Source: Deferribacteres bacterium (GTDB lineage: Bacteria > Zhuqueibacterota > Zhuqueibacteria > Zhuqueibacterales > Geothermadaptataceae). Taken from it: a stretch of 64,000 nt of DNA. Below, in pieces: positions 10,001 through 19,315 of this stretch; positions within the stretch are counted from its first letter, which is position 1; every line of letters starts with the position of its first letter. Under the pieces are notes generated by a model. It made no database searches. It was not told where the DNA came from and worked only from the letters and a program-made list of their open reading frames with translations. The stretch lies in assembly GCA_020633675.1 (NCBI GenBank), contig JACKDE010000003.1:124001-188000 (forward strand). The letters run 5' to 3'. A program made the translations under genes and the position numbers.

Positions 10001-11889
10001 AAAAGCAGGACGAATTGCGGCATCGGTTTTTGCCAAAATTGCGCGACATAACTCAAAAAGTTCCGGAGCGCTTGTTCGGAAACATGACCAAAATCAAATT
10101 CATCGTAAAGCTCGCGCACATCGATCACAACAACGCGCAGGCCGGAATGTTGTCGACGATGCTCCGCCAGTCTCTCCGCTTGCTGCCGAAAATCAGCATG
10201 GGTTAAAATGAGCATATCCGCAGCACTGCTTGGATCACGCAACCCACTTGGGCTCACCTGCTCGAGGTGATCAACTGTTTTGAGATTTGATGGGCTTACG
10301 ACGAGAAAATGCCGGTCGGCATCGGCTTGCTCGAAAAACCGGATGCTCCAGCTGCTGTCGCTGCCTTGTTCTATTTCGAATCCCTGAAGTTGATCTTCGG
10401 CGGCAAGATCAAAGACAAAGATACGATCGTTTGGCAAGCCTTTGATTTGATAGCGTGCATCATCGCGAGCGTTGTTGCGAAACGCAATTTGATCTCCACC
10501 AGCATCGAATTGCCGCCAGCAATCGATCTCAATCCAATCGAGGTAAAAAAGATCTATGGCCGCGCCTGTGCCACCGACCGACACCACGCGCAAGGCATTT
10601 TCACCGCTTCTCAGCACGTTGGCCGCAAAAGCAGCACGCAAAATGAGATCATCGCGATCGGAAAATTGCCGCTCGACCAGCAATTGGCTATTTAAATAAA
10701 TTTGGACATGATGATTTGGCTTGATGGCATCGCGGGTAATGCCCCGGATACGCGCTCGCAAGCTGCAAGCTGGTGCATCCCCGGCGACAGCGGGCAAAGT
10801 CAGGGCAGTTACAAACTGCTCGCTGGCGTTAATTGTCGCCCATATCCAGCCTTCGCCGGGTATGCTTGCAGAGTTGAAAATATCCGCATCATCATCACCA
10901 TGGTAATAAATCTGGTCCTTTTCAAAATGCAATGACTCTTTGAAAAATGGCGTGATCACCGCTGTTGACGAGTCACGAACCATTCGCTGTTGAAAGCGCC
11001 GGCCGGCCGCCTGGCCCAAGTGCAATTGCAACACTTTGGTATCGGTCGATGCATTGAACCATTCACCATTCTCGCCGCTGAGACGATCGGTCCAGAACCA
11101 AAGCGCCTCGCCCGGTTCAAACAACGCATCCGCATCGCCATCGAAGTGCAGCGCTATTTTGTTTTCGCGGTCAAAAATCTGAATTTGAGCCGGATCAACC
11201 GAATCGAGTGAACCATAAACGGCCAACAGTTCTTCAAATGAAAGCCGATACATGCCTGCTTCGGACACTTCGATGCGCAAATATGGCGAATTTGCCGCTG
11301 CAGTTTTTATCGTTTTTAAATCAATTGGCGGTGCGGTCATGCGCCAGAAAGATGCCCGTTCTGCGTTCAAAACCGACTTCAACACCTGACGCTCGGAGGC
11401 CGTCATTGCGCTGGGCTTTGGATTCTGCAGCACATTGCCAAACTCGACGCGCACGGCAACTTGCTGAGCCTCCAGCACCTGATTGGCAGCATCCCGAATA
11501 AGCGGATTGATTTGCAACCGCGCCAGGCGAAAGCCGCGCCAAATGCCAATTTCTTTCAACTCGGCAAACTCTCGCGGCAAGATAAATCCGGAAAGCTCCA
11601 CATTGGCATCCGAATTTACCGATTGCAGATTTTGTGGTGTGGCCGCAATGCGTACATCTCCTTGCGGCGGCAAGAGCAAAAGGCTTGCAAAACGGCTGAC
11701 TTGCTGACCAGACTGAAAACCAGGCTTAGCCAAATAGTCTGGTGGTTGTGCCGCTTGGTCCGCGCTCCATGCAATTTGCAGGAATTTGTTGCTGCTTTCC
11801 AACACGCGCATTCGGGTTTGCGAAATTGCTGTTCCGGCAAGCAAGGCAAGAAATAAAAAGGCAAGATTTTGCAGACATCGCTTCGGCAT
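7090..11889 (-). CDS. Gingipain-like C25 cysteine peptidase with CARDB and C-terminal FlgD/T9SS-type sorting domain
   Basis: A 1599-residue exported protein. Signal peptide at the N-terminus (hydrophobic L-A-F-L-F-L-A-L-L-A-G, then S-Q-T). The peptidase C25 domain lies around residues 550-920, with the catalytic His in F-S-G-H-A-G-S-Q-T-W (about 780) and the Cys in A-S-M-T-C-H-T-A-R-F (about 813). After it come CARDB-like Ig domains (A-I-L-P-N-N-L-T-C-T-P), further beta-sandwich domains, and a C-terminal FlgD-like domain opening N-Y-P-N-P-F-A-N. C25 enzymes include the gingipains and the T9SS sortase PorU; the presence of a sorting domain argues for a secreted substrate rather than PorU itself. 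Start: ATG 11889 preferred over TTG 11892. Likely cut off from the upstream gene by a terminator at 11919-11952. Confidence 0.9.
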   Translation of the reverse strand: MPKRCLQNLAFLFLALLAGTAISQTRMRVLESSNKFLQIAWSADQAAQPPDYLAKPGFQSGQQVSRFASLLLLPPQGDVRIAATPQNLQSVNSDANVELSGFILPREFAELKEIGIWRGFRLARLQINPLIRDAANQVLEAQQVAVRVEFGNVLQNPKPSAMTASERQVLKSVLNAERASFWRMTAPPIDLKTIKTAAANSPYLRIEVSEAGMYRLSFEELLAVYGSLDSVDPAQIQIFDRENKIALHFDGDADALFEPGEALWFWTDRLSGENGEWFNASTDTKVLQLHLGQAAGRRFQQRMVRDSSTAVITPFFKESLHFEKDQIYYHGDDDADIFNSASIPGEGWIWATINASEQFVTALTLPAVAGDAPACSLRARIRGITRDAIKPNHHVQIYLNSQLLVERQFSDRDDLILRAAFAANVLRSGENALRVVSVGGTGAAIDLFYLDWIEIDCWRQFDAGGDQIAFRNNARDDARYQIKGLPNDRIFVFDLAAEDQLQGFEIEQGSDSSWSIRFFEQADADRHFLVVSPSNLKTVDHLEQVSPSGLRDPSSAADMLILTHADFRQQAERLAEHRRQHSGLRVVVIDVRELYDEFDFGHVSEQALRNFLSYVAQFWQKPMPQFVLLFGDASWDPKRNLRNSTKQNFVPTYGNPVSDSRLACIDGEDDFLPDYFIGRLAVETVEEAQEVVDKLIRYEQMPLQDWAKNFTFLNGGVNAFEQSLFLELSEELIRHYVEAKPMAGKSSRIYKSSDGRTEGELLPDILSAIDNGTSLMAFSGHAGSQTWELMMVNDDIDELKNIDRLPFIASMTCHTARFAEPLQSCFGEIFLRLPERGAAAFWGTSGWGFAYQDGILLKSLFKAVTEDTVRSLGVATLLAKLGLWQQEGGSQTNINLIDQYTLLGDPALALQLPKQPDLAILPNNLTCTPANPTEQDSLVLLEVTVRNRGLATVDSTSLQVTARQLETSVPHFSQAAQIGAVGYAETATFAWRNGSRLGDFLIDAQIDGQNNILEADEQNNSAQVLLHFAASGLTIASPRLMEVTSKAQPVLAVYNADILSTGQRSYSFEIDTSMGFSSEFLLQSPALAEAEVRTIWQAPIALQDGRYYWRARAETDSVTDTWQVSSFYIDVSTSQNGFLQQGEDWRQSAGSFSRDGRGAMLPRQSSNQLFEPSGEVYSPAIGPAFAWHALTILQDIVMLDEAGEASKAEAQFALWGRKHISDDWQLLENNVATEASLADIDAEKYPFLQLRASFKTRDARVSPLLQSWRADFEPMGDIVLPKASLHLQSDSLLQGTPLQIAASAYFFGEHAPDSVMVLLSQQTAQNSREPVLSKRVAFASGKADVEFEWLVELAGTSSYFISADPGDEVPESVQYNNTISFERTILQDMHPPRLEILLDGRPSAAAPSYVSPRPELICAIFDDNPFAIRDTSQIRILIDGRQILFNDPDAKPEFRLLSDGDKRAEVVLYPVLSPGSHIILAQVEDVFGNRAETSINVNVASDLELLDVLNYPNPFANETQFTFTLTQLADEVRIKIFTVAGRLIQTIEMYDAAAGFNAIPWNGIDADGDALANGIYLYKVIARHGQRQVEKIAKLAIAR

Positions 11890-11918
11890 CAATGCTCTTC
11901 AGTCTACTTTGAAAACAG

Positions 11919-11952
11919 CAAGCCGTACAGCATTCCTGGCTGTCACGGCTTG
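11919..11952 (-). terminator. Probable terminator of the Calx-beta gene
   Basis: On the minus strand CAAGCCGT pairs with ACGGCTTG, with an inner GACAGC/GCTGT extension, followed by CTGTTTTC. It sits just after the Calx-beta gene and just before the C25 peptidase start. Confidence 0.55.
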
Positions 11953-12039
11953 TGCTATTTGGATAGAGTTTGTCTTCAGATTTAAACCAACGGCGAAACT
12001 CTTTTTGGGTTCCGCCGTCAATCCGGCGATTACCGTCTA

Positions 12040-15000
12040 TTATTTTAAAAACAGCAATTTACGTTGCTGTTGAAAATGATCCGTTTTGAGGATATATAAA
12101 TAGGTGCCGCTGGCAACCTGCCGGCCGTCGACATCAGTGGCATCCCAAACAATACGGTGCGTTCCCGCAGCCATTTTTCCGGCTACAAGTGTGCGAATCA
12201 AGCGGCCATTGAGCGCATAGATGCTTAATCGCACATCCGATGGATTCGGTAGAGAATAGCTGATGATGGTCTGCGGATTAAACGGATTAGGAAAATTCTG
12301 CGCCAAAGAAAAATCCGTAGGCAAATCCGCTACAATCTCTTCGTCAATACTCGTTAATAGCCCGACCAAAAATTCAATCGGTGGGTGTGTATAGACAGTG
12401 CCGTCATTGTGTACGGAAACCAATTTATAAAAGTAGGTCGAACGCGATTGTGCGCTCGTATCGGCAAAAGTATAAGAATGTGCTTCGTTGCTGGTACCGG
12501 CGCCCGGCACAAGTGCCGAGTTCAATTTTTCATACCCGCTTGCTTCTGTATTGCTGCGCAATATGTTAAAACCGGCATTACCGCTTTCCGTGCGGGTCGT
12601 CCAATTCAACTCAACTGAATTTGTACCGGTTTTCGCTTCAAAGCTCTCCAGGGTGACAGAGAGTGTAATATTTCCTAAAATGGTCCCTACGCCCACCGAG
12701 TCGGCAAGGCTGGCATTGATGGGTGTACCAATTTTTATAGTAAGAAATTCATCAATTTCGGCAAGCGTATCGCTTTCGACAATTACCATGATGCTTGCGG
12801 TTGTATCGCCGGCTAAAATGGTTTTGCTATCCGAGATGGACATGTAATCATCCGGCGAAGTCGCTGTGCTATCGAAACTTGCATAAGCAAAACTGATATC
12901 GCGGCCGCTTGGTTTGGACAGGCTGACAGTAAAGAGCATGCTGGTGGTGTTGGTCTCCGGTTCCTGCACAATCACATCGTCGATGCTGAGGAAAGGTGAA
13001 TCATCGTCATCCTGAATCTGTCCGACGCCGACTCCATCTGAAATTGTGGCATTGCCGGGATTTTTGAGCTCAACGATCAAATTTTCGGCTCCTTCATCGA
13101 GTTGATCATCCACCAGACTGATGGTGATCGACTCATTCATCGAGCCGGGATTAAAAGTCAGCGTACCGGATTTCGCTGCATAATCCTGACCTGCTGCAGC
13201 ACTGCTGTCTGCAGTCGCGTAGTCCACCGTGATGGTATTAGGGGATGGTTGCGACAACGAAACCGTGAAGGTTACACTGCCCGCGCCCTCGGTGCCCGCT
13301 ACATCGTTGATCGCAAGCGATGGAGTGACGTCATTGTCGACAATTGTCGCGATGCCCCGGCTGCTCGCAAGTGTTGCATTTATAGGGTTTTTCAATTCTA
13401 CAATGAAAGATTCGTCGTCTTCATCCACGGTGTCGTCTTTAATGTCAATATCGATCGTCTGGGTGGTGACGCCTGAACTGAAAATCAATTTGCCGGAATT
13501 TTCAGTGTAATCGCTGCCGGCAGTAGCGGTGCTGTCCCTGCTTTGGAAATCGACCGTAACATCATCCGGGATACTTGACGAAAGTTTCACCGTGAACGTG
13601 GCTTTGCCAGCATTTTCATCCACACTCACATCATCAATCGTAAGTGTCGGAAAATCATCATTTAAAATGGTACCCTTTCCGCTTTTGTCTTTGATGGTGG
13701 CATTGGTCGGATTGGCAAGCGTGACAAAAAAATCCTCGTCATTTTCATATGCGTCATCATCGACGAGCGATACAAAAATGGTGTTTGAGCTCATGCCAGC
13801 CGGGATGGTAATATTGCCGGAGGTACCGGTGTAGTCGTCGCCTGAGCTTGCACTGCCATCGGAAGTAGAATATTGCACCATTACAGGCATGGTATTGGGA
13901 CGCGAAAGCGATACAGTAAAAGACATCGGTCCATCGCCTTCCGACGCACTTAAATCGTTGATCGAAAGCGAAGGCAAATCGTTGTCCCGAATGACGCCAC
14001 GTCCCTGGCCGTCACCAATGTCAGCGTTCTGCTGATTGCTGAGCTCAACAGTAAAATCTTCATCATCTTCATCATCGCCATCATCGATTATCGAAATCGT
14101 GATTTTTTGGCTGGTGTTGCCGGGAGAAAATGTGAGCGTGCCCGATTTGTCCGTGAAGTCGCTGCTTGCTCTGGCGCTGCCATTCGCAGTGCTATAATCT
14201 ACTTTTACCTGTTTTCCGCTGACTTTGGACAAGCTGACAGTGAAAGACATAGTGCCATCACCCTCATCAGCTGAAGCATCGTTAATCGAAAGTGCTGGCT
14301 GCGAATCGTTGTCGCGGATGGTGCCGGAAGCGGTAGCATCTGCCAGGCCGGCATTATTTGCATTGCTCAGCCCGACCGAAAACGATTCATCTGGCTCGTC
14401 AAGATTGTCATCGATCACAGCAATGGTGATCGAACCGCTGGTCGATCCGGCCGAGATAAACACATTGCCGGATTTGGCGGTATAGTCGCTGCCAGCTTCA
14501 GCCGACCCATCGCTGGTGCTGTAGTCGACGTCAATATCCTTTCCGCTGGCAGAAGAGAGTGTCACATTGAAAGAAATCGTGCCGTCGCCCTCGTCAGCCG
14601 AAGCATTGCTGACCGAAATCGAAGGCGGGCTATCGTTATCCAGAATGGTGCCCCTGCCCTGGTTATCCTGAATGCTGGCATTTGCAGAGGGATTGCTGAG
14701 ATTGACATTGAATGTTTCGCTGTTTTCGTCAATGTTGTCGTTGATCAAATTGATGGTAATCGTGCCGCTGGTCAAGCCGGACGGAATGGTGAGCGTGCCC
14801 GATTTGCTGATATAGTCATCGCCAGAGCGTGCTGAGCCATTGCTGGTACTGTAATTCATGCTGACATTCGCTGTCGGTGTTTCGGACAAACTGACCGTGA
14901 AAGTCATCGAGCCATCGCTCTCATTAGCCGAAACGTCATCTATAGAAATGCTCACCAGTCCTCGCGATCCTGCAAGCCGTTCTTCTGCAGGCTCACCGGC

Positions 15001-15069
15001 AAAACCGGCACTGGCTGCAGAAAATGCTATGATAAAGGAAAAGAAAATTCGAATAACTGACTTCGTCAT
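12040..15069 (-). CDS. Seven-repeat Calx-beta surface protein with C-terminal T9SS-type sorting domain
   Basis: 1009 residues with an N-terminal signal peptide ending near A-G-F-A-G-E. Seven tandem Calx-beta repeats of about 105-110 residues follow, each opening like L-S-I-N-D-x-S-A-x-E-G-D-G and closing like G-x-G-T-I-x-D-N-D; these acidic turns are the expected Ca2+ ligands. Then a Fn3-like domain (E-L-N-W-T-T-R-T-E-S-G-N-A-G-F) and a C-terminal FlgD-like domain with Q-N-F-P-N-P-F-N-P-Q-T, the hallmark of T9SS type A sorting domains in this group. Expected to be a calcium-stabilised adhesin or scaffold on the cell surface. ATG 15069 has GGAGG 7 bases upstream. It stands alone, with 279 bases before the next gene. 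Confidence 0.92.
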   Translation of the reverse strand: MTKSVIRIFFSFIIAFSAASAGFAGEPAEERLAGSRGLVSISIDDVSANESDGSMTFTVSLSETPTANVSMNYSTSNGSARSGDDYISKSGTLTIPSGLTSGTITINLINDNIDENSETFNVNLSNPSANASIQDNQGRGTILDNDSPPSISVSNASADEGDGTISFNVTLSSASGKDIDVDYSTSDGSAEAGSDYTAKSGNVFISAGSTSGSITIAVIDDNLDEPDESFSVGLSNANNAGLADATASGTIRDNDSQPALSINDASADEGDGTMSFTVSLSKVSGKQVKVDYSTANGSARASSDFTDKSGTLTFSPGNTSQKITISIIDDGDDEDDEDFTVELSNQQNADIGDGQGRGVIRDNDLPSLSINDLSASEGDGPMSFTVSLSRPNTMPVMVQYSTSDGSASSGDDYTGTSGNITIPAGMSSNTIFVSLVDDDAYENDEDFFVTLANPTNATIKDKSGKGTILNDDFPTLTIDDVSVDENAGKATFTVKLSSSIPDDVTVDFQSRDSTATAGSDYTENSGKLIFSSGVTTQTIDIDIKDDTVDEDDESFIVELKNPINATLASSRGIATIVDNDVTPSLAINDVAGTEGAGSVTFTVSLSQPSPNTITVDYATADSSAAAGQDYAAKSGTLTFNPGSMNESITISLVDDQLDEGAENLIVELKNPGNATISDGVGVGQIQDDDDSPFLSIDDVIVQEPETNTTSMLFTVSLSKPSGRDISFAYASFDSTATSPDDYMSISDSKTILAGDTTASIMVIVESDTLAEIDEFLTIKIGTPINASLADSVGVGTILGNITLSVTLESFEAKTGTNSVELNWTTRTESGNAGFNILRSNTEASGYEKLNSALVPGAGTSNEAHSYTFADTSAQSRSTYFYKLVSVHNDGTVYTHPPIEFLVGLLTSIDEEIVADLPTDFSLAQNFPNPFNPQTIISYSLPNPSDVRLSIYALNGRLIRTLVAGKMAAGTHRIVWDATDVDGRQVASGTYLYILKTDHFQQQRKLLFLK

Positions 15070-15348
15070 GTTGCCTCCGTAAAATACTTAACGCACCGGA
15101 TTGTCATTCCGTTCAAGTCTATACAACATGCGATTAAAGTACGTGCACCAAGCGCTAAATGCAGCAAGTTCAAGATGATTGGTTTTTTGCGTTATGAAAC
15201 TGCAAGGCATGCCAAACATCGCACACCACAAAATTCGTCGACATTATGGACAGATTATCTGCCCAAGTCAGTTCTGGTCCGGTTTTCCGATGCAAGTTTA
15301 TCCAGCAGAACCTGGCCTGGCATTACTGCAAAACGATCAAATTCCCAG

Positions 15349-16473
15349 CTAATTTATCCTGACAAATCGCGGATAGTATAACCAACTCTGTTTGATCTGA
15401 TCCGCAAAATCAAAACTGTTGGTGCAATACGTCACCACCAGCTTTGCGCCGGTTAAATACGGATGCGCTTTACCTTGGTAAATCATGATTCCGGTAAAGC
15501 TGTTCTGCTCAGGCGAAAAAATTGGCTCCGCTGGAGACCATGGGCCGGTAATGTCAGCGGCTGTCCGGCGAACGATGACAGCAGTTCCGAATCCAACAGT
15601 CTGAATCTCTATAAACAGCGAATCTTCCGCATCGTAATGAACGGTAAATTCGGTCTGTCCATCGCTGAACACCGGCACAGGATCAGCATCGTAGTCAGTC
15701 AATGCTTTCCAGCCGCGCTGATCACCTGCCCACCATTGCATATGGTCGAGTTTTTCCCGCAAAATATCTTCCACTAACCATCTTGCCAGGTAAATATCGT
15801 GTTTCGATGCCAGCTCTTGCGCGCCAAAAGCATAGACATAGCCATCCATCTCGATGACCCCACCAGAGCCTATTATGATTTGCAGATCGTTCGATTTTTG
15901 GGGAAAATTCTTCATATCCCAGGCATCCGGATCGTCATCCGGATTGCGAATGATCAGCGGCGTCCAGTCCTTCACCTCAAATCCCAGTCCGCCTTCACTG
16001 CTGTAAACGCCCATCAGAAACAAAAGCAATTTGTTTCCAACCCGAACGCCGTGTCCGGGCCAATATCGCCCGCCATTGAAGTCCGGGAAAAAAGCTTTGG
16101 CAACGCCTGAACGATTGTGCCAAAAAAATTGTATTTTTGCTGAAACCGGATCATAGCCTTCTTGAAGAGCGAGCGTATTGCTGACCATCACAGCATTTTC
16201 GCGACGCCCCAAGCCGGTAGTATCGATCCAACTATCCCCGAACATCCACAGTATCCTCCCGCTGCCAAGATCAACCGAATAGGCCCCATCACCGCCAATC
16301 CAGTAGTCATTTTTTTGAAACAGACGATCCGCTTCAGGCCATTCAAATTCAAGCCACGGGAGAGATTTCGTTTCGGGTTGAACACTCTCGCAATTCAATG
16401 CGGCCAACAACAAGGGCAGCCTAAAAAAAAATGGGTGCAGAAACCTGCGCATCTTCCATCCAGAGGCCTTCAT
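15349..16473 (-). CDS. DUF4185/DUF5005-like five-bladed propeller, probable lipoprotein
   Basis: 374 residues. The N-terminus has a short hydrophobic segment ending A-A-L-N-C-E-S; the Cys could be lipidated although Asn at -1 is not canonical. The motif R-I-L-W-M-F-G-D-S-W-I-D and later repeated W/Y-rich blades (G-R-Y-W-P-G-H-G, S-W-L-Y-Y-P-R-F-V) match DUF4185/DUF5005 proteins, which are related to GH43-type beta-propellers. A glycan-processing role is plausible, no activity is proven. It starts 5 bases after the stop of the DegT-like gene, so the two are one operon. Confidence 0.75.
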   Translation of the reverse strand: MKASGWKMRRFLHPFFFRLPLLLAALNCESVQPETKSLPWLEFEWPEADRLFQKNDYWIGGDGAYSVDLGSGRILWMFGDSWIDTTGLGRRENAVMVSNTLALQEGYDPVSAKIQFFWHNRSGVAKAFFPDFNGGRYWPGHGVRVGNKLLLFLMGVYSSEGGLGFEVKDWTPLIIRNPDDDPDAWDMKNFPQKSNDLQIIIGSGGVIEMDGYVYAFGAQELASKHDIYLARWLVEDILREKLDHMQWWAGDQRGWKALTDYDADPVPVFSDGQTEFTVHYDAEDSLFIEIQTVGFGTAVIVRRTAADITGPWSPAEPIFSPEQNSFTGIMIYQGKAHPYLTGAKLVVTYCTNSFDFADQIKQSWLYYPRFVRIN

Positions 16474-16478
16474 AGCTG

Positions 16479-17606
16479 TCAGTCTTTCTGATCCATTGCA
16501 GCGCCTTTGGCAATATGCGCTTGCACAAGCTCTACAATTTGTTCTACAGTCGTCTTGCTCATATTCGGCGAGACTGGCAGGCCAAGCAATTTCTCTGCTG
16601 CGCTTTCCGCTTCGGGCAAAGATGAATGAGTGGCCAGAAATGACTTGAAGGTCGCTTGTTGGTGAGGCAAATTGTCGGTGAAGGGTACGGTCGGCACACC
16701 CTTTTCACGCAGGCGCATCGCGAGCCTTTCGCGATCCTGTACCTGTATGAAATAATAATTGTAATTACAGGACACACCTTCCGTCTCTGCCTGTGCCCAA
16801 ACTGCCGGATTGTCCTGAAAGGCGGTATGGTACATGCCAGCAACAGCTTGCTGTGCTTTTCTCATTTTTAATATTTCTGGCAAAAGAACAGAGAGCACAG
16901 CAACCTGCAGCGGATCCGCATGCGCAGCATTGGCGAATACAGGATGGCTTCCACTGCCGTTGGTGCCGACCAGATCAATAATGCGTCGCTTCATCCGTTC
17001 GTTATTTGCGACTACCGCGCAACAGGTTGTTCGGTAGTCGAACCCCAAATTTCGCTCAAAACTGAAAAAGGCGATATCACCAAAGGAGCCGACGGATTTG
17101 CCCTGATAGTCAGCGCCGAGTGCATCACTCACATCTTCCACCAAAAAAAGCTCATGCTGTATTGCAAATTTTAGCAGATATCCCAATGCTGCAGGCTGCC
17201 CAAAACTGTGCACCGGCATCACCGCTTTGGCTCGATGAGATAACGCTCGCTCCAAATGCCCGACATCAAGGTTGAGTGTTAACGGATTGATATCGACAAA
17301 ACGGATTTTTGCACCCGTGCGGCAAATCGCGCTCAGCGTTGCAGGCCGGGCAAATGGCGAGGTGATCACTTCATCGCCAGCACTGATTTCAAGTGCGCGC
17401 AAGGCTAAATACGCAGCTTCGGTTATATGGGCCATGCTGCGACAAAAGGCACATTGCAACCATACAGTCAGGTCACGCTCAAAGGACGCTACAGCAGCAC
17501 GAGCCTTGTGCGCATCGTCATCAATTAGGCCTTGCAATGCGTCAATGATCCGCTGCCGAAGAGCCGGATCTGGTTGGTAGAAATCAGCATTTTTCAGCAT
17601 CGTCAT
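16479..17606 (-). CDS. DegT/DnrJ/EryC1/StrS-family protein lacking the PLP lysine (probable pseudoenzyme)
   Basis: 375 residues with the family layout: A-G-D-E-V-I-T-S-P-F near residue 80, F-V-D-I-N-P-x-T-L-N, and L-V-E-D-V-S-D-A-L-G-A for the Asp that contacts the PLP ring nitrogen. At the position of the Schiff-base lysine (usual S-F-x-x-x-K-N-L-G) the protein reads F-S-F-E-R-N-L-G-F, so Lys is replaced by Arg (codon CGA). The glycine-rich G-D-G-G that follows in active enzymes is also missing (Y-R-T-T-C-C-A-V-V). Active members aminate sugar nucleotides; this one probably cannot, and may bind a ligand or regulate. It is upstream of, and cotranscribed with, the DUF4185-like propeller gene. 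ATG 17600 is an alternative start. Confidence 0.85.
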   Translation of the reverse strand: MTMLKNADFYQPDPALRQRIIDALQGLIDDDAHKARAAVASFERDLTVWLQCAFCRSMAHITEAAYLALRALEISAGDEVITSPFARPATLSAICRTGAKIRFVDINPLTLNLDVGHLERALSHRAKAVMPVHSFGQPAALGYLLKFAIQHELFLVEDVSDALGADYQGKSVGSFGDIAFFSFERNLGFDYRTTCCAVVANNERMKRRIIDLVGTNGSGSHPVFANAAHADPLQVAVLSVLLPEILKMRKAQQAVAGMYHTAFQDNPAVWAQAETEGVSCNYNYYFIQVQDRERLAMRLREKGVPTVPFTDNLPHQQATFKSFLATHSSLPEAESAAEKLLGLPVSPNMSKTTVEQIVELVQAHIAKGAAMDQKD

Positions 17607-17742
17607 CGAATTGATCTTTCGATTGGTGGTTTTCGAATTGCGAACGAGATAGACTGTGCAGGGCTATTGCAGCAGACGATGGGTTTGTCTCAATCAGATG
17701 TGAATATACGAGGATCGAAGGGAATGCCCAAAGAATTTGTAC

Positions 17743-17777
17743 AAAAAAAGCCGGGATTAAATCAATAATCCCGGCTT
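17743..17777 (-). terminator. Rho-independent terminator of the sigma-54 activator gene
   Basis: A perfect 12-bp stem AAGCCGGGATTA / TAATCCCGGCTT with a 6-base loop, followed on the minus strand by a run of seven T. It lies 30 bases past the stop codon at 17807. Confidence 0.9.
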
Positions 17778-17806
17778 ACGTGGGAGGAGGAGCTACACAA
17801 GAAGTT

Positions 17807-18904
17807 CTATTTGGTGTTCTTTTTCCATGAACTGTGCGTGATAGCATGATACTGAATTTTATAGTTCAGGGCACGCGGGGAAATGCCGAGCAGCTCGGCA
17901 GCATCTTTTTGTACCCAATTGCGTTCTTCCAGCGCTTTGATGATCGCTTGTTTTTCGATCTCGTTCAGGTTCAAACTATCGACGGTAATCGAGCCATCAT
18001 CGCCATGTTGTCGGCGTTCGGTGCCACCGGCTGCAAAATAATCTTTGCCGGGCATCGAAAGGTCTTTTGGCGAGATAAAGCTGCTATCTTCCGCCACCAG
18101 AACTGAACGCTCGACCAGGTTTTTGAGCTCGCGAATATTACCGTCCCACTGGTGATTTTTCAGCAACTCCATCGTCTCAGGAGAGAAGCCTTTGATTTTT
18201 TTGCGGATTTCACGCGCAAACTTGATCCGGAAAAAATCGGCGATCAAGGGGATGTCTTCACGGCGCTGACGTAACGGCGGAATATGCAGTGTCACCACAT
18301 TTAAACGATAATAGAGATCAGCCCGGAAACGGCCGGCCTCAATTTCCGTCCATAAATCTTTGTTGGTTGCTGCGATTACCCGCACATCGACATTGATGGT
18401 TTTGTTGCCGCCGAGCCGCGTAAAAGTCTGGTCCTGCATCACACGCAGAATTTTGGCTTGCGTCGACAAGTGCATATCACCAATTTCGTCAAGAAAGAGT
18501 GTTCCGGTATCAGCTTGCTCAAACTTTCCGACGCGGGTTTGATAGGCGCCGGTAAACGCGCCACGCTCATGGCCGAACAGCTCGCTTTCCAGCAGGTTCT
18601 CTGGAAGCGCCGCGCAATTTACTTTGATAAAGGGTTTGTTCGCGCGGTTGCTGATAAACTGGATCAATCCCGCGATCAACTCCTTGCCTGTGCCGGTCTC
18701 GCCTTGAATCAGAATCGTCGCATTGCTTTTTGCCACTTTCTTGATCAGTGCGAAAATCTCTTTAATCTCAGGGCTACGACTTACCAATGGATAATGGTAG
18801 TCAAATCCAAAATTTTTTCCCCAAGCAGATTCGAGATCCATATCTTTTGGCAATTTATCCACGTTCACTCTGCTCATATCTGCTGTGGCAGTGTCGCTCG
18901 TCAT
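17807..18904 (-). CDS. Sigma-54-dependent Fis-family transcriptional activator without a sensor domain
   Basis: 365 residues. An AAA+ sigma-54-interaction domain starts almost at once: Walker A G-E-T-G-T-G-K-E near residue 71, the sigma-54 contact loop G-A-F-T-G-A near 116, Walker B L-F-L-D-E-I-G-D, and the sensor region R-F-R-A-D-L-Y-Y-R-L-N-V. A Fis-type helix-turn-helix ends the protein (K-D-A-A-E-L-L-G-I-S-P-R-A-L-N-Y-K). Only about 40 residues precede the ATPase, so there is no receiver, GAF or PAS domain. Activity may be controlled by a partner protein or by expression level. Its targets cannot be read from the window. It sits in a monocistronic unit with its own terminator. Confidence 0.93.
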   Translation of the reverse strand: MTSDTATADMSRVNVDKLPKDMDLESAWGKNFGFDYHYPLVSRSPEIKEIFALIKKVAKSNATILIQGETGTGKELIAGLIQFISNRANKPFIKVNCAALPENLLESELFGHERGAFTGAYQTRVGKFEQADTGTLFLDEIGDMHLSTQAKILRVMQDQTFTRLGGNKTINVDVRVIAATNKDLWTEIEAGRFRADLYYRLNVVTLHIPPLRQRREDIPLIADFFRIKFAREIRKKIKGFSPETMELLKNHQWDGNIRELKNLVERSVLVAEDSSFISPKDLSMPGKDYFAAGGTERRQHGDDGSITVDSLNLNEIEKQAIIKALEERNWVQKDAAELLGISPRALNYKIQYHAITHSSWKKNTK

Positions 18905-19315
18905 CGTTGTCTGCTCTCCCGCTGCTTAGCATTCATCGTGATTGATTTCCACTTGAGTTTCAATTCGGTGTATGGCGAAATAGATTGGCCATACGCTCTG
19001 CTGATCTGATTTGTGCAATCTCTGATGGCTGGCAGTTGTTCTCCTGGGGAGTTTGGAAGTCATCCAATCAAACGATCTTTTTGCGATGCCATCCAGCCAA
19101 TTCATGGTTGTTACACGAAGCGGTACCTGGTTTTTTCGATTACATCCTTGTATTTCACCAAGCGCGGCATTGGGTGCTTACTATTTCGAAATCTATATAC
19201 CGCCAATCGATTCTATTTGCGCGCAAAATAATTGACACAAATTACAATTTTGAATCCCATGATTTTTAAAATAACCAAATAGCGTTATTACAGATGATTC
19301 AGGGATGCAGAAAAA
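18905..19315. other. 411-bp gene-free region
   Basis: AT-rich, between the sigma-54 activator and the ECF-type ATPase, both on the minus strand. It should carry the activator's promoter and the 3' end of the ATPase transcript. I see no coding frame of quality, no strong hairpin and no clear -24/-12 element. Confidence 0.5.
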
